A stretch of 64,000 bases of DNA from Altererythrobacter sp. (GCA_017308255.1 JAFKFN010000019.1:1-64000); one strand, 5' to 3'; shown: positions 1 to 8,313, counted from the stretch's first letter. Made by a program: numbers and translations. Notes: a model not told the origin generated them from the letters alone.

Positions 1-18
1 TCAAACTGCGCGAAAGGA

Positions 19-564
19 TCAAGCAACAGACCATCGAACATCGGCGCTTGCAGCACCGCAAGTTCGCCGCCTAACATCAACCCCCTGACGAGGTCCGCAC
101 TCCGCTAATCTACGCCGCGAGTTGTGCCGAATGTTCTGACGACGGACAGCAGGAATCCGGGCACGGGCCTCTTTCAGCTCTCCAGTTCGAAGATCATGGA
201 TGTCCGCATAGACCTTTGGATTGCCGAAATAGGGTGCCGGGCCCTTGATCTCACCGACATCGACGACACGCGCGCATGTGCTTCCCCAGGTGGTCCTGCG
301 CAACCAGAAGCCAGGTCTCATGCCGTTGGCGACGTACATCTCGAAAACGTTCTTGTCTGAAAAGTCAGGTATATGGATTTCCTCTTCAGGCATAAGGATC
401 ACTCTTCTTTGCAGTTCAAGCAAGTCTGGTAGGCTGCCCTTGCGGGCGACCTGCTCTGTCCGCTGGCGCAGACCGGGCCTGTAGTCCCGTCCCATCCGGG
501 TGACGATCAGGAGCAATTGGAACCGGAGCGGGAATTTCTGGTGGACGGGCTCTGTCCCGCGCAT
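19..564 (-). CDS. Hypothetical island protein
   Basis: I do not recognise this family. The ATG at 564 is chosen because AGGAG lies six bases upstream; an in-frame ATG at 588 has no well-spaced ribosome site. The central part, from MPEEEIHIPDF to about GELKEARARIP, looks like real protein with a mixed hydrophobic/acidic pattern. The last 40 or so residues are Arg-rich and low in order, like a read-through out of frame, so a frameshift near 130-150 is possible. There is no signal peptide or membrane segment. It lies in the mobile island with plasmid-type small proteins, so a mobile-element accessory role is inferred only from position. Confidence 0.45.
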   Translation of the reverse strand: MRGTEPVHQKFPLRFQLLLIVTRMGRDYRPGLRQRTEQVARKGSLPDLLELQRRVILMPEEEIHIPDFSDKNVFEMYVANGMRPGFWLRRTTWGSTCARVVDVGEIKGPAPYFGNPKVYADIHDLRTGELKEARARIPAVRRQNIRHNSRRRLAECGPRQGVDVRRRTCGAASADVRWSVA

Positions 565-588
565 TCTGCGCTCCTGAGGGCGCGACAT

Positions 589-913
589 CCTTGAGCTAAC
601 CCGCAGGCACTCTTGCCTCTCTCATAGCCGGAGGCCCGCTGGCGCACTGATCGCGCGCGCAGGACCCCCGTCGGCTTCGCGCCGTTGCAAGGGTGCCGAT
701 CTTTCTGGATCGCCGGGCGCTCCCTGACGGGAACACCAAGGGCTTTGCCCTCTCGTTCCCGAAACCGGATATAGACGCCCCCGTGTGGCGGGCTTAGCCC
801 GCTGGCCCGCGCCAGGGCATCGATTCCGGTTTTCCCTCCCCCTCCCATTCTCGCCGGAAGGCAGGCCGCATGCCGCGTGTCGGATGCGGCTTTCAGCCGA
901 AGGAGGGCAGAAA
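589..913. other. Non-coding stretch before small island operon
   Basis: I see no convincing gene here. The 325 bases separate the divergent hypothetical gene at 564 from the small operon starting at 914, and they end in a strong ribosome site (GGAGGG at 902-907). Open frames crossing it on both strands have shadow-like composition. It probably holds the leader and promoter of the 914-1482 operon, but no clear -35/-10 pair was found. Confidence 0.4.
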
Positions 914-1102
914 ATGGGTGATCTGATCTTGAGCTACCGGGCTTGCGGAGCCGAGTGCCGCGAGGACTGGTTGCGGATGCTGGCGAACGAGAATGGCTTG
1001 CCGTTCGGAACGGTGCAACGCTTGGCCGAGGAACTGGGCGAGCGGGAGGATTTCGGGGAGCTGGTCGAACTCTGCGAACTTGGTGGGAGGGCGGTGCAAT
1101 GA
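914..1102 (+). CDS. Small hypothetical protein (mobile-element type)
   Basis: This is a 62-residue protein beginning MGDLILSYRACGAECREDW. The ATG at 914 is preceded by GGAGGG at a good distance; a longer in-frame start at 785 lacks one. It is acidic, soluble and cysteine-containing (RACGAEC), with no known domain that I can name. Its stop codon overlaps the start of the DUF3768 gene by four bases (ATGA), so the two are translationally coupled. Similar short proteins are remembered beside DUF3768 genes on alphaproteobacterial plasmids and integrative elements; the function is unknown. Confidence 0.7.
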   Translation: MGDLILSYRACGAECREDWLRMLANENGLPFGTVQRLAEELGEREDFGELVELCELGGRAVQ

Positions 1103-1482
1103 CTGCTGGCACCCTTTCCCGCAGCGAGCAGATGGCACGGCTCAATGACCGGGCGCGGCAGGCGATGGGCCTGGCCTGCGTTGCCGTGGCAACCGAGGGG
1201 TTCCGGGCCTTGCCCGAGCAAGATCAGTCGCGCGTGCGCGAACTGGTCGAGACGTTTGACGCCTTCACGCCGGACAACGATCCTTATGGAGAGCGCGATT
1301 TCGGGGCAATATATCAAGATGGCGATGGTCGCTGGACGACGACGCGACCGGCGCGCTCTGCCGAAACCGTGTTCTGGAAGATCGATGCCCACGACCGCGA
1401 TTTGCGGTTCGGGAGCGATGACCCGGCCAATCCTGCGGTTACGCGGCGAGTGCTCACCATCATGTTGGCCAGCGAATATTGA
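1099..1482 (+). CDS. DUF3768 family protein
   Basis: This is a 127-residue protein. It has the DUF3768 signature: an N-terminal NDRARQ segment, a central FxxFTPDNDPYGERDFG block (about residues 51-68) and a following aromatic-rich strand ending in VFWKIDAHD. The C-terminus (PAVTRRVLTIMLASEY) is typical of the family. The function of DUF3768 is unknown; members are common on plasmids and integrative elements of alphaproteobacteria, which agrees with the nearby integrase. The start overlaps the upstream stop (ATGA). A strong hairpin follows at 1497-1524. Confidence 0.85.
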   Translation: MTAGTLSRSEQMARLNDRARQAMGLACVAVATEGFRALPEQDQSRVRELVETFDAFTPDNDPYGERDFGAIYQDGDGRWTTTRPARSAETVFWKIDAHDRDLRFGSDDPANPAVTRRVLTIMLASEY

Positions 1483-1496
1483 GGTGAGGCAGTCGG

Positions 1497-1524
1497 CGCG
1501 CCGCCTGACACGTCAGGCGGCGCG
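1497..1524. terminator. Bidirectional hairpin between convergent genes
   Basis: CGCGCCGCCTGAC (1497-1509) and GTCAGGCGGCGCG (1512-1524) form a perfect 13-base inverted repeat. It lies between the DUF3768 gene (ends 1482) and the HNH gene on the other strand, whose stop codon is inside the right arm. There is no long T-run, so termination activity is inferred from the stem and the convergent position. Confidence 0.65.
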
Positions 1525-2328
1525 TTGATCCACAAAGCAGTGTTCGTTGTGCCAATCGAGAAACGCCGGTTCGGGATCGAACCGGATTGCCGAGCGCAAC
1601 GTTGCGTTCTCGAATTGCCGGAAATAGTCGCGCGTCTCGCGGCTCTGGCTTTCGCGCAATTGCCGCGAGACGCGGATGCGCCGTTGGCGATCGACCGTGA
1701 TCAGCCCGCGATCGAAGGCACGGTCGAGTGTCGCTGACAGCAATAGGCCATTTGCGGGGTTGTGCCGATTGTCGCTGTCCTTGCCCCATGGCTTGATGTG
1801 GCTTGCAGTCAGCAGGCGAGGATCGGCAATACCTGTGATGCAGCAGGTCTCTTCGTAATTGGCGAGCACCGCGCGGCGGAAGAAATCCTGGCCGACGCGC
1901 TGGTTTACAAGCGCCTGTGTGGTGGACTCGCGTTGATAGGGTTCGAACCGAAATTCGCTGCGCTTCTCATTCAAGCGCGATGGCGCCGTAGACAGCTCGA
2001 ACTGCCCGACTTGTGCAGTCCAAAGATCTGCTGCCCGCGAGACTAGACCGGTCCAGTCCTGGCCAAACTCGGAATAGGTTGCGCGATCCAGCTTGGATGC
2101 GCCGTCCAGGCCTTTGCGTCCGCTGTCGGTAATCTTGGGATCAAGGCTGGCGAAGTTGCACAGCTTCATCGCGACCGAGCTGTTCGTGCGCCCGAGCGCA
2201 GCGGCAAGCTCCTGGATTTCCGGATTGCCCGAGTGCAGCTTTCCGAACGGCAGCTGGAAGTAGAGATACAGCGCGAGCACCGTCTCCTCTTCACTCCAGC
2301 GTTTCCGTGAACTGCCCTCAATTGCCAT
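1513..2328 (-). CDS. HNH endonuclease (HNH_2-type, restriction-like)
   Basis: This is a 271-residue predicted nuclease. The C-terminal third carries the HNH_2 pattern: ETCCITGI, then SHIKPWGKD with the metal-binding His, then NPANGLLLS followed by LDRAFDRGLI, as usual in this clade. The N-terminal half (KRWSEEETVLALYLYFQLPF to GRTNSSVAMKLCNFASLDP) is the DNA-recognition-like domain often found with it, so the ATG at 2328 is preferred over the TTG at 2427. No methylase is adjacent, so it may be a solitary defence nuclease or a modification-dependent enzyme; the target is unknown. It lies in the tRNA-Leu island, consistent with a cargo defence gene. Confidence 0.85.
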   Translation of the reverse strand: MAIEGSSRKRWSEEETVLALYLYFQLPFGKLHSGNPEIQELAAALGRTNSSVAMKLCNFASLDPKITDSGRKGLDGASKLDRATYSEFGQDWTGLVSRAADLWTAQVGQFELSTAPSRLNEKRSEFRFEPYQRESTTQALVNQRVGQDFFRRAVLANYEETCCITGIADPRLLTASHIKPWGKDSDNRHNPANGLLLSATLDRAFDRGLITVDRQRRIRVSRQLRESQSRETRDYFRQFENATLRSAIRFDPEPAFLDWHNEHCFVDQRAA

Positions 2329-2577
2329 AGCGAAGGTTTGGGCGAGAGTGATCCAGCGCGCAAGTGTGACGGCTTGCCATGTACTTGGCTGCCTTTCGAT
2401 CAGGCGGCTTCGTTCTTGAGCACTCAACTGGCCGCACGCGGTCAGCCTTCAATACCCGGCCCGCGCCGGTTCCCCCTGCCTTCGCTGGGGTCACCCGTGT
2501 TGGACATGAATCCTGCCCTTGGCCGTGCGGCCTTCTTGTTCGGTGCAACGAGCCGCCAGACACGAAAGGAAATCATC

Positions 2578-2802
2578 ATGGCACGCAGCAATACCGCACC
2601 CACGCAGGAGACTAATCCGCCGGACTTCCTCGCCTGGCATGTCGCCAACAAGGGCGACAAGGGCTTCTGGACCCGCATCGGAGCCGCCTGGTTCCACCGC
2701 GACCGCAAAGGGCTTTCGCTTCAATTGGAAGTGGTGCCGATCAATGGCCGGATCGTCCTGCGCACGCCGCTGGACGACGAGAAGAAGGAACCGGGCGCTT
2801 AG
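2578..2802 (+). CDS. Small hypothetical island protein
   Basis: This is a 74-residue protein. The ATG at 2578 has AAGGAAA about eight bases upstream. The middle reads KGFWTRIGAAWFHRDRKG followed by two beta-strand-like stretches (LSLQLEVVP, GRIVLRTPL). I recall short proteins with this FWTxIGxAWxHxDxKG pattern as common conserved hypotheticals on sphingomonad and other alphaproteobacterial mobile elements. The function is unknown. A GGGCGCT-T-AGCGCCC dyad overlaps the stop codon (2793-2807) and may end transcription between this gene and convergent hipA. Confidence 0.7.
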   Translation: MARSNTAPTQETNPPDFLAWHVANKGDKGFWTRIGAAWFHRDRKGLSLQLEVVPINGRIVLRTPLDDEKKEPGA

Positions 2803-2817
2803 CGCCCGTCCTTCGGT

Positions 2818-4146
2818 TCAGCTGAGAGCCCAACCGCCACCGCCCGTAACATGCGCGTCCCGTTCGCGCAGGTTACGATCCAGGTCGAGTATATCATTCA
2901 TGTGCGTAGCTGTATTTCCGAACAAGCGGTCGAGCGCGGACATCTCACGCGGGAAACTCGCCGACAGCTCCTCAAGCTGGTCGATCAGTTCGCCCGCTGC
3001 CGACCTCAGCAAGGCTTGCGCACCCGATGCCGGAATCCCGATAGCAGCGCATAAGGCAATCAGATCGTCCGCAGTTACGTTGTCAAAGCGATTGGCCGCT
3101 CCCACGTTGAATGCCAATTCGTCAGTATAGTCGCCGCCTGTCAGCACCGGCGTAAGATCATAGAATGGAGTGAGTTGCACCGAGCCGCCGGAGGCCAGGA
3201 TCAGGCCGTTGTTCTTGGCATGGTTGTCGTTGTTACCAAGCAGCAGGTTGAACAGCGTCATTCTCAGGAATGTGTCGCGAGCGAGAGCGGGCTGATCCGT
3301 TGCGGCGAGTATTCTTCCGATTGTTGCCGCGTCGAACCGACGTCCCGCCTCTCCGCGCCGCTCATACTTGAGATCGGAGGGAAGGCCGCTTGCCTGGGCA
3401 AAGTCTTCGACATGCAAGCGATAGACCTTTTCGTCGTCGATCAGCCGATCGAACCGGTTGATGAGCAGGATTTCATGTCCGCCAATCTGGTCGGCCACGC
3501 ATGTGCCGACTGAGAAGCCACACTTTGCCGCCAGATCGGTCAGGAAGGCTTCGTCACGCGCTTCCTTGGGATTCTGGCGGTCCGGCAGCTTCAGAATGTG
3601 GGTCGTGGGCGCGCCCGTCCCATGCTTGGGAAGCGCGAAGCGACCGTCCGGCAAGGCGGCGAGTGATACCTTCCGGCGAACACCAGCGACTGGCGAGGGG
3701 TCGCGCATCTCATCTGGAAGGGGTTTTCCTGTGGCGAGGCGCTCGACAATTTCGCGCAACATGCCCTCGTCGAGCGGATCATAGTCTTCGCTCAGCGTTC
3801 CAGGGCGCTTTACCGGTGGCTGATCAAGACCAAGCACGCTGACAGCGCCCGGGCAATCCGCTCCCAGATGTTCGAGCAGCCCAGCGATGTCGCTGCGCTC
3901 GATTCCATAGCGCGCCATGGTTGCTTCAAGCTGGTCGTTTTCGTGGAGCAGATTTCCGAACCACGCGCGGACAGGAACGTCGCCGAATGGCTCTTCGCCC
4001 AATGGCAACGAGAGCGATAATGCGTGACCGTTCGGATTTGCCAGCCATTGGGCATTGTAAGTGAAGGACAGATCACCTTCGTCTCCTTTGACAAGATAAC
4101 CGACCGGCTCCGTCGATGCTTCAAGCCAGACTTGCAGGATGAGCAT
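2818..4146 (-). CDS. hipA: HipA-family Ser/Thr kinase toxin
   Basis: This is a 442-residue HipA-fold kinase. The N-terminal HipA_N domain covers about residues 1-110. PTTHILKLP lies at about 180-188. The catalytic loop GNNDNHAKN is at 304-312 (catalytic Asp307), and the metal-binding Asp330 is in FYDLTP. Known HipA proteins phosphorylate translation factors such as GltX and induce dormancy; the substrate here cannot be told. The start overlaps the hipB stop by one base (TGATG), the usual antitoxin-first order. Catalytic residues look intact, so an active toxin is likely. It is cargo of the tRNA-Leu island and may stabilise it. Confidence 0.92.
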   Translation of the reverse strand: MLILQVWLEASTEPVGYLVKGDEGDLSFTYNAQWLANPNGHALSLSLPLGEEPFGDVPVRAWFGNLLHENDQLEATMARYGIERSDIAGLLEHLGADCPGAVSVLGLDQPPVKRPGTLSEDYDPLDEGMLREIVERLATGKPLPDEMRDPSPVAGVRRKVSLAALPDGRFALPKHGTGAPTTHILKLPDRQNPKEARDEAFLTDLAAKCGFSVGTCVADQIGGHEILLINRFDRLIDDEKVYRLHVEDFAQASGLPSDLKYERRGEAGRRFDAATIGRILAATDQPALARDTFLRMTLFNLLLGNNDNHAKNNGLILASGGSVQLTPFYDLTPVLTGGDYTDELAFNVGAANRFDNVTADDLIALCAAIGIPASGAQALLRSAAGELIDQLEELSASFPREMSALDRLFGNTATHMNDILDLDRNLRERDAHVTGGGGWALS

Positions 4147-4658
4147 CAGCGGTTGCGCAATCTGGCGGTGAGATCGATGCCGGCTGCCTGGACACAGGCC
4201 ATCACGCGGTCGAATTCTAGGCTAGCTTTCCCGCCTTCGAGTTCGGAAACGAACCTTCGTCCAACGCCTGCATGAGCGGCAAATTCAGACTGGTTCATCT
4301 TCATGGCTTTGCGCGCGCGGCGGACCATCGCGCCCAGTTCGGCAACTGATCTTACACGCTCGCCAGGAGGGGGAGTACGCGGTGCTTCAATTCGCGGCGC
4401 GGGCAACTTCGGAACAGAAATGCCGGAGGAAGCTTCCGACAGCTGCCGAGCGATATCGATCGCCCGCTGATACTGCGGGGTGCGTAGCTGTTCGGAAAGT
4501 TTGCGTGCCGTGGCACCCGGCCCCTCGACCAGGTCGTTTATCGCACGATTGATTTTGTTGACGGAATCGAAGGCCGGATTCGTGGCGAGCTTCCGAAATG
4601 CCTGATCCTGTTCATTGAGCGCCTTCAAGAGGCGCTGGCTATCGGTCACTGGCTTCAT
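4146..4658 (-). CDS. hipB: HipB-like Xre-family antitoxin with long N-terminal extension
   Basis: This is a 170-residue protein. A C-terminal HTH_3 domain (about residues 95-160: VAELGAMVRRARKAMKMNQSE... RRFVSELEGGKASLEF) is preceded by about 90 residues that look helical and hydrophilic. Classic HipB is about 88 residues, so this one is roughly twice as long; the extension is not a domain I recognise. The ATG at 4658 follows AAGGGAA at a proper distance. It is coupled to hipA by TGATG. Upstream CCCGAA/TTCGGG half-sites suggest autoregulation by the HipBA complex. Confidence 0.88.
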   Translation of the reverse strand: MKPVTDSQRLLKALNEQDQAFRKLATNPAFDSVNKINRAINDLVEGPGATARKLSEQLRTPQYQRAIDIARQLSEASSGISVPKLPAPRIEAPRTPPPGERVRSVAELGAMVRRARKAMKMNQSEFAAHAGVGRRFVSELEGGKASLEFDRVMACVQAAGIDLTARLRNR

Positions 4659-4668
4659 AGTTGTTCCC

Positions 4669-4780
4669 TTTCGGGAGCAAATTGGCATTTCATGCCCGAA
4701 AAGTCAATAAATGATCCCGAACGGGCGCGAAATGATTTTTAGCCGGGTCGACAGCGAGATTTGCTACCGTTCGGGGTCAT
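4669..4780. promoter_or_regulatory. Probable HipB(A) operator cluster, CCCGAA half-sites
   Basis: Four copies of a CCCGAA half-site lie just upstream of hipB: TTTCGGG (4669-4675), CCCGAAA (4695-4701), ATGATCCCGAACGG (4711-4724) and its near-perfect inverse CCGTTCGGGGTCAT (4767-4780, 13 of 14 matching). The outer and inner pairs form inverted repeats. HipB-type antitoxins bind pairs of short inverted half-sites in their own promoter, so autoregulation is the natural reading; binding itself is inferred. Confidence 0.6.
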
Positions 4781-4839
4781 TATCTAGACCTGTGGGTAGC
4801 GCGAGAGCCGCCGGAGTCCAAGCCAGCCGCATTCTCCGA

Positions 4840-6030
4840 TCAGCCCACCCGCAGCCGATCGAGATAATCGCTCCACCATTGCGCCATTTTCACACGCTCA
4901 TCCCAGTAATTGCCGCGATTGTAGACACCGCGAATTGCGTTGCTGTCGCCGTGCGCGAGTGCCCTTTCGATGACGTCGGGATGCCAGAGACCGCTTTCGT
5001 TGAGCATTGTTGATGCGGTCGAGCGCAGGCCATGTGCCGTCACCTCGTCCTTGGTGAAGCCCATGCGCCGAAATGCTGCATTGATTGTGTTCTCACTCAT
5101 GGGACGTTGGCTCGTATGGAACGCCGGGAAGACGTAGCCCTTGCTGCCGGTGATCGATTTTAGCTCTCGAAACAGCTCCAACACCTGTCGTGATAGAGGT
5201 ACCACATGGGTCCGGCGCGCCTTCATCTTGCCTTCCGGAATTGTCCAGGTGGCCTTGTCCAAATCGATCTCGTTCCACTCGCCGTGGCGAAGCTCACCGG
5301 GGCGCACAAAGACATGCGGTGCGATCTTCAAGGCGAATTTCGTTGCCGGGTAGCATTCGAAATCATCGATAGCGCGGAGCAGCCCGCCCAATTTCTCGGG
5401 CTCGAGGATCGCCGCGTAGTGCCGTGCTCTAGGCGTGACCAGTGCCCCCTGAAGGATTGATGTTGGATCGGTTTGGCACTGGCCAAGCGCGGCTCCATAC
5501 CGGAACACCCGGCTTGCGAAGGATCGGCATTTCTTCGCGGTCTCCAGATTGCCTTTGGCTTCGAGCTTCTTGAGCGCCGCCAGCATCAACTGCGGATCGA
5601 CATCGTTGATCGGCATATTGCCAATTGCAGGCTTGAGCAGGTCAAGGAACCAGCGCGCCTTGCGCAGCGTGGCTTCCGCCCGACCCTCGGGCACCATCTT
5701 CTCATCGATGTACTTGTTGGCGATGACCTCGAATGTGTTCTCTGCGCCTAGCTTGATCCTGGCCTTCTTGCGCTTGCGCTCCAGCATCGGATCAATGCCA
5801 TCGGTAACCTTGAGCCGAGCCCGGTCGCGAAGCTGGCGCGCTTGCGACAAGCTGACCTCTGGGAACGCGCCGATCGGCAGCTTCTTTTCCTTCCCGCCGA
5901 AGCGGTACTTGAAATACCAGAGCTTGGAGCCATTCGGCTTCACCAGAAGCAGCAGCCCCCGCGAGTCGTATTTCTTGTACGACTTGTCGGCAGCCCGGAA
6001 GCCTTTGATTTCCTGCACATTGAGGCTCAT
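4840..6030 (-). CDS. P4-type tyrosine integrase of a tRNA-Leu island
   Basis: This is a 396-residue site-specific recombinase. The N-terminal DUF4102-like arm-binding domain spans about residues 1-90, the SAM-like core-binding domain about 100-200, and the catalytic domain 205-396. The catalytic set is complete: Arg243 (RPGELR), a Lys near 268-270, His333 and Arg336 (HGLRSTAS), His360 (LAHGD) and Tyr370 (RGVYNR). It starts 178 bases from the 3' end of tRNA-Leu and reads away from it, the standard layout for integration at a tRNA 3' end. The island therefore extends to lower coordinates. It is likely active, since no break is seen. Confidence 0.95.
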   Translation of the reverse strand: MSLNVQEIKGFRAADKSYKKYDSRGLLLLVKPNGSKLWYFKYRFGGKEKKLPIGAFPEVSLSQARQLRDRARLKVTDGIDPMLERKRKKARIKLGAENTFEVIANKYIDEKMVPEGRAEATLRKARWFLDLLKPAIGNMPINDVDPQLMLAALKKLEAKGNLETAKKCRSFASRVFRYGAALGQCQTDPTSILQGALVTPRARHYAAILEPEKLGGLLRAIDDFECYPATKFALKIAPHVFVRPGELRHGEWNEIDLDKATWTIPEGKMKARRTHVVPLSRQVLELFRELKSITGSKGYVFPAFHTSQRPMSENTINAAFRRMGFTKDEVTAHGLRSTASTMLNESGLWHPDVIERALAHGDSNAIRGVYNRGNYWDERVKMAQWWSDYLDRLRVG

Positions 6031-6207
6031 TTGGGGGCCTCACTTTCGTGCGATTTGGGGGCTTTTGGGCTGGAGCCCCCAGCCGAGGCCCCCAGAGACG
6101 TTGGAACAAAGCGGAACAAAACAAGACCTCGCTTTCTGCGCTAGAGGTCAAGAATGGCAGAATTCCGCCATTTCTGCAATGTTTTGGAACACTCTGATGA
6201 GAACAAA
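6029..6207. other. Island right junction with candidate integrase arm sites
   Basis: Between the integrase start and the tRNA 3' end there are ordered repeats. ATTTGGGGGC is perfectly repeated at 6029-6038 and 6053-6062 (24-base period), and GCCCCCAG occurs in the opposite orientation at 6075-6082 and 6088-6095. GGAACAAA is repeated near 6103 and 6113. There are also dyads GACCTC/GAGGTC (6125-6149) and ATGGC/GCCAT (6154-6171). These fit arm-type integrase sites and an excisionase/integrase promoter region. The att core probably lies in the 3' part of the tRNA, but the other att copy is outside the window. Confidence 0.55.
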
Positions 6208-6294
6208 TGGTGCCCAGAAGAGGACTCGAACCTCCACGCCCTTTCGAGCGCCGCCACCTGAAGACGGTGCGTCTACCAATTCCGCCATCTGGGC
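6208..6294 (-). tRNA. tRNA-Leu(CAG)
   Basis: Read on the minus strand, this folds as a class II tRNA. The acceptor GCCCAGA pairs with TCTGGGC, the D-arm contains GGCGGAATTGGTAGACGC, the anticodon loop is TTCAGGT (anticodon CAG), there is a long variable arm, and the T-loop is GGTTCGAGTCC. The 3' CCA is encoded (6208-6210). The gene is intact and serves as the integration target of the island at lower coordinates. Confidence 0.95.
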
Positions 6295-6471
6295 ACGGGG
6301 TAGGGCGCGGCCTTTAGAGGGAGGGGCTAAGGTGTGTCAACTGGGTCCGAACGCGCCTTGAAACCTGCCGGCCGCAATGGGCCCTTTCCCATCCCCTGAG
6401 CTTCGCGCCGGGGCAAGACGCCGCGCTTTCAGTCGGCTAACCTCTTGCCATGATCATCAGGGGTGAGAGCG

Positions 6472-6966
6472 ATGACTGAGCCAATCGATCCTGCGGCAGT
6501 GGCGGAATTGCTCGACCGTGCGCGGATCGACGAGTTGCACAGCCGCTATCTGTTCGCGCTCGACTGGCTGGACGCCGGCGTCATCGCTTCTCTGTTTACG
6601 GAGGACGGAGTGCTGGATTGGGCCGGGGGCGTGATCGAGGGTCGGGATTCGATACACGCGGCGGTCATCGGCATGCAGGCGCATTTCGGCAAGTTCGAGA
6701 AAGCGGACGCTCCCTTGCGGCCGTCGCGGCTGAGGCATTTCGTGACCAACAAGGTCATGCAGATCGAGGGCGACACGGCGCGGACGCTGGCTTTCTGGTT
6801 CGAGCTGGACAACGATAATCGCCATCGGTGGCCCTACGTCGGCGCCTATGGCCATTACGAGGACGAGCTGGTTCGCACGGGCTCGGGCTGGCTGTTCAAG
6901 CGGCGCACGATCTTCAACGAGATGATGGACGAGCGAAAGGGACCGGCGGCGAACCCCGCCTGGTGA
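6472..6966 (+). CDS. SnoaL-like / NTF2-fold protein (SnoaL_4 type)
   Basis: This is a 164-residue cytosolic protein. The ATG at 6472 has AGGGG eight bases upstream; a GTG at 6463 is less likely. The N-terminal helix (AVAELLDRARIDELHSRYLFALDWLD) followed by FTEDGVLDWAGG and RHFVTNKVMQIEGD is the usual SnoaL_4 (PF13577) pattern. In this fold such proteins act as small isomerases, hydrolases or dehydratases, or are non-catalytic. It is the first gene on the chromosomal side of the tRNA and lies tail-to-tail with an MFS transporter. The substrate is unknown; nearby genes suggest an aromatic compound. Confidence 0.8.
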   Translation: MTEPIDPAAVAELLDRARIDELHSRYLFALDWLDAGVIASLFTEDGVLDWAGGVIEGRDSIHAAVIGMQAHFGKFEKADAPLRPSRLRHFVTNKVMQIEGDTARTLAFWFELDNDNRHRWPYVGAYGHYEDELVRTGSGWLFKRRTIFNEMMDERKGPAANPAW

Positions 6967-6984
6967 GCTTTGGTGCAGGCGGGC

Positions 6985-8313
6985 TTATGCTCCGGCCGTT
7001 CGAGCCACAGTCTTCCAGCCGGCCCGCGCGGCGAGGTAGAGCAGGCCCCCAGCGCCGACGAAAAACAACGCGAACGTCCCGATGGCATAGCGCAGGCCGT
7101 CAGCGGAGGCGCGGGCACAGGCCGATCCTTCGATCTGCGCGGCGGCGCCGGCGCATTCCGACGCAAAGTTTCCGCCCGTGTACATGGCGGCCGACACGGT
7201 ATCGCTGACTATGCCGACCAGGGGCGGGCCGAGGCCCTGGCCCAGGAGGTGGATGATGAGGAGGAAGACCGCGGACCCGGTTGCCCGGCTATGCGCGGAA
7301 AACGACCCGTGCAGCGTGGCGATGGACGGCCCCATCGCGGTGTAGAACGCGGCGGAGCCGATGAGCATCACGGGGACCGCGACGTACAGGTTGCCACTGA
7401 GCAGGCCGGCCACGAAAAGCGGCGCCCCGAGGACGAGCCCCAACGCCGGCACGCCCAGGAGCCAGCGCGGATCACGCCGCGCCATCCACTCGCTGGCGTA
7501 ACCGCCGAACAAGGTTCCGATGAGAGCCCCGATCCCCGAAATCAGCCCGAACACGAAGCCCGCCTGTCCGGCGTCCAGGCCATAATCGCGGGAGAAGAAC
7601 GCGGGAAGGAAGGTGTTCACGCCGAAGCTGCCGAGACTGATGGTCGACAAGGCGATCACCAGCCAGCGGAGCGAACTGGAACCCAGGAGAATGCGCACCA
7701 CGCCGATCGTGGACAGCGCTTCGCTGGCCGCGCCATCGGACGCGCCGCGCTGGGGCTCCTTGAGGAACAGGAAGCACAGCAGCGAGATGATCGCGCCGCC
7801 GACCCCGAAGAAGACGAAGGTGTTTCGCCAGCCGAAGCTTTCCGCGATCGAGCCGCCGAGAAACGAGCCGAACAGAGCCGCCAGCGGCACGCCGAGCATG
7901 AAGATCGAGATGGCCGACGCGCGCTTTTCCTTCGGATACATGTCCGAAATCATCGAATGCGGGGGCGCCTCCGTGGCGGCGTTGCCCGCCGCCATGCCCA
8001 GCCGGCAGGCGAATAGCTGGGCAAAGCTGGCCGTCGCGCCCGCAAGCGTGGTGAAGACCGAGGCCATCAGCAGAAAGCCGGCGGTGACATACGATCGGTA
8101 AAAGCGTTCGGCCATTCGCGCGATGGGAACGGCCGCAAGGGCGTTCACCACGGCAAAGGCCGTGCCGCCCAGCAAGCCGATCTGAAGGTCGGAAACCTGG
8201 AATTCGGCTTTGATCTTCTCGGCGACGAGGGCGATCATCACCCGGTCGATGAAACCAAATGCATTGATCGACGCGAGCAGGACGAGCGCCGTTATGCGTT
8301 GGTTGCGTGTCAA
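6985..8313 (-). CDS. MFS transporter, spinster-like
   Basis: This 442-residue inner-membrane carrier has about 12 hydrophobic segments. The first helix contains NAFGFIDRVMIALV, and a loop motif between TM2 and TM3 reads ARMAERFYRS. A long extracellular loop near residues 375-400 (FASECAGAAAQIEGSACARA) contains two Cys. The spinster/hexuronate-like subgroup is abundant in sphingomonads, usually beside catabolic genes. It is transcribed in the same direction as the AraC gene upstream, with 144 bases between them. Uptake of the aromatic substrate handled by this cluster is inferred from context only. Confidence 0.85.
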   Translation of the reverse strand: MTRNQRITALVLLASINAFGFIDRVMIALVAEKIKAEFQVSDLQIGLLGGTAFAVVNALAAVPIARMAERFYRSYVTAGFLLMASVFTTLAGATASFAQLFACRLGMAAGNAATEAPPHSMISDMYPKEKRASAISIFMLGVPLAALFGSFLGGSIAESFGWRNTFVFFGVGGAIISLLCFLFLKEPQRGASDGAASEALSTIGVVRILLGSSSLRWLVIALSTISLGSFGVNTFLPAFFSRDYGLDAGQAGFVFGLISGIGALIGTLFGGYASEWMARRDPRWLLGVPALGLVLGAPLFVAGLLSGNLYVAVPVMLIGSAAFYTAMGPSIATLHGSFSAHSRATGSAVFLLIIHLLGQGLGPPLVGIVSDTVSAAMYTGGNFASECAGAAAQIEGSACARASADGLRYAIGTFALFFVGAGGLLYLAARAGWKTVARTAGA

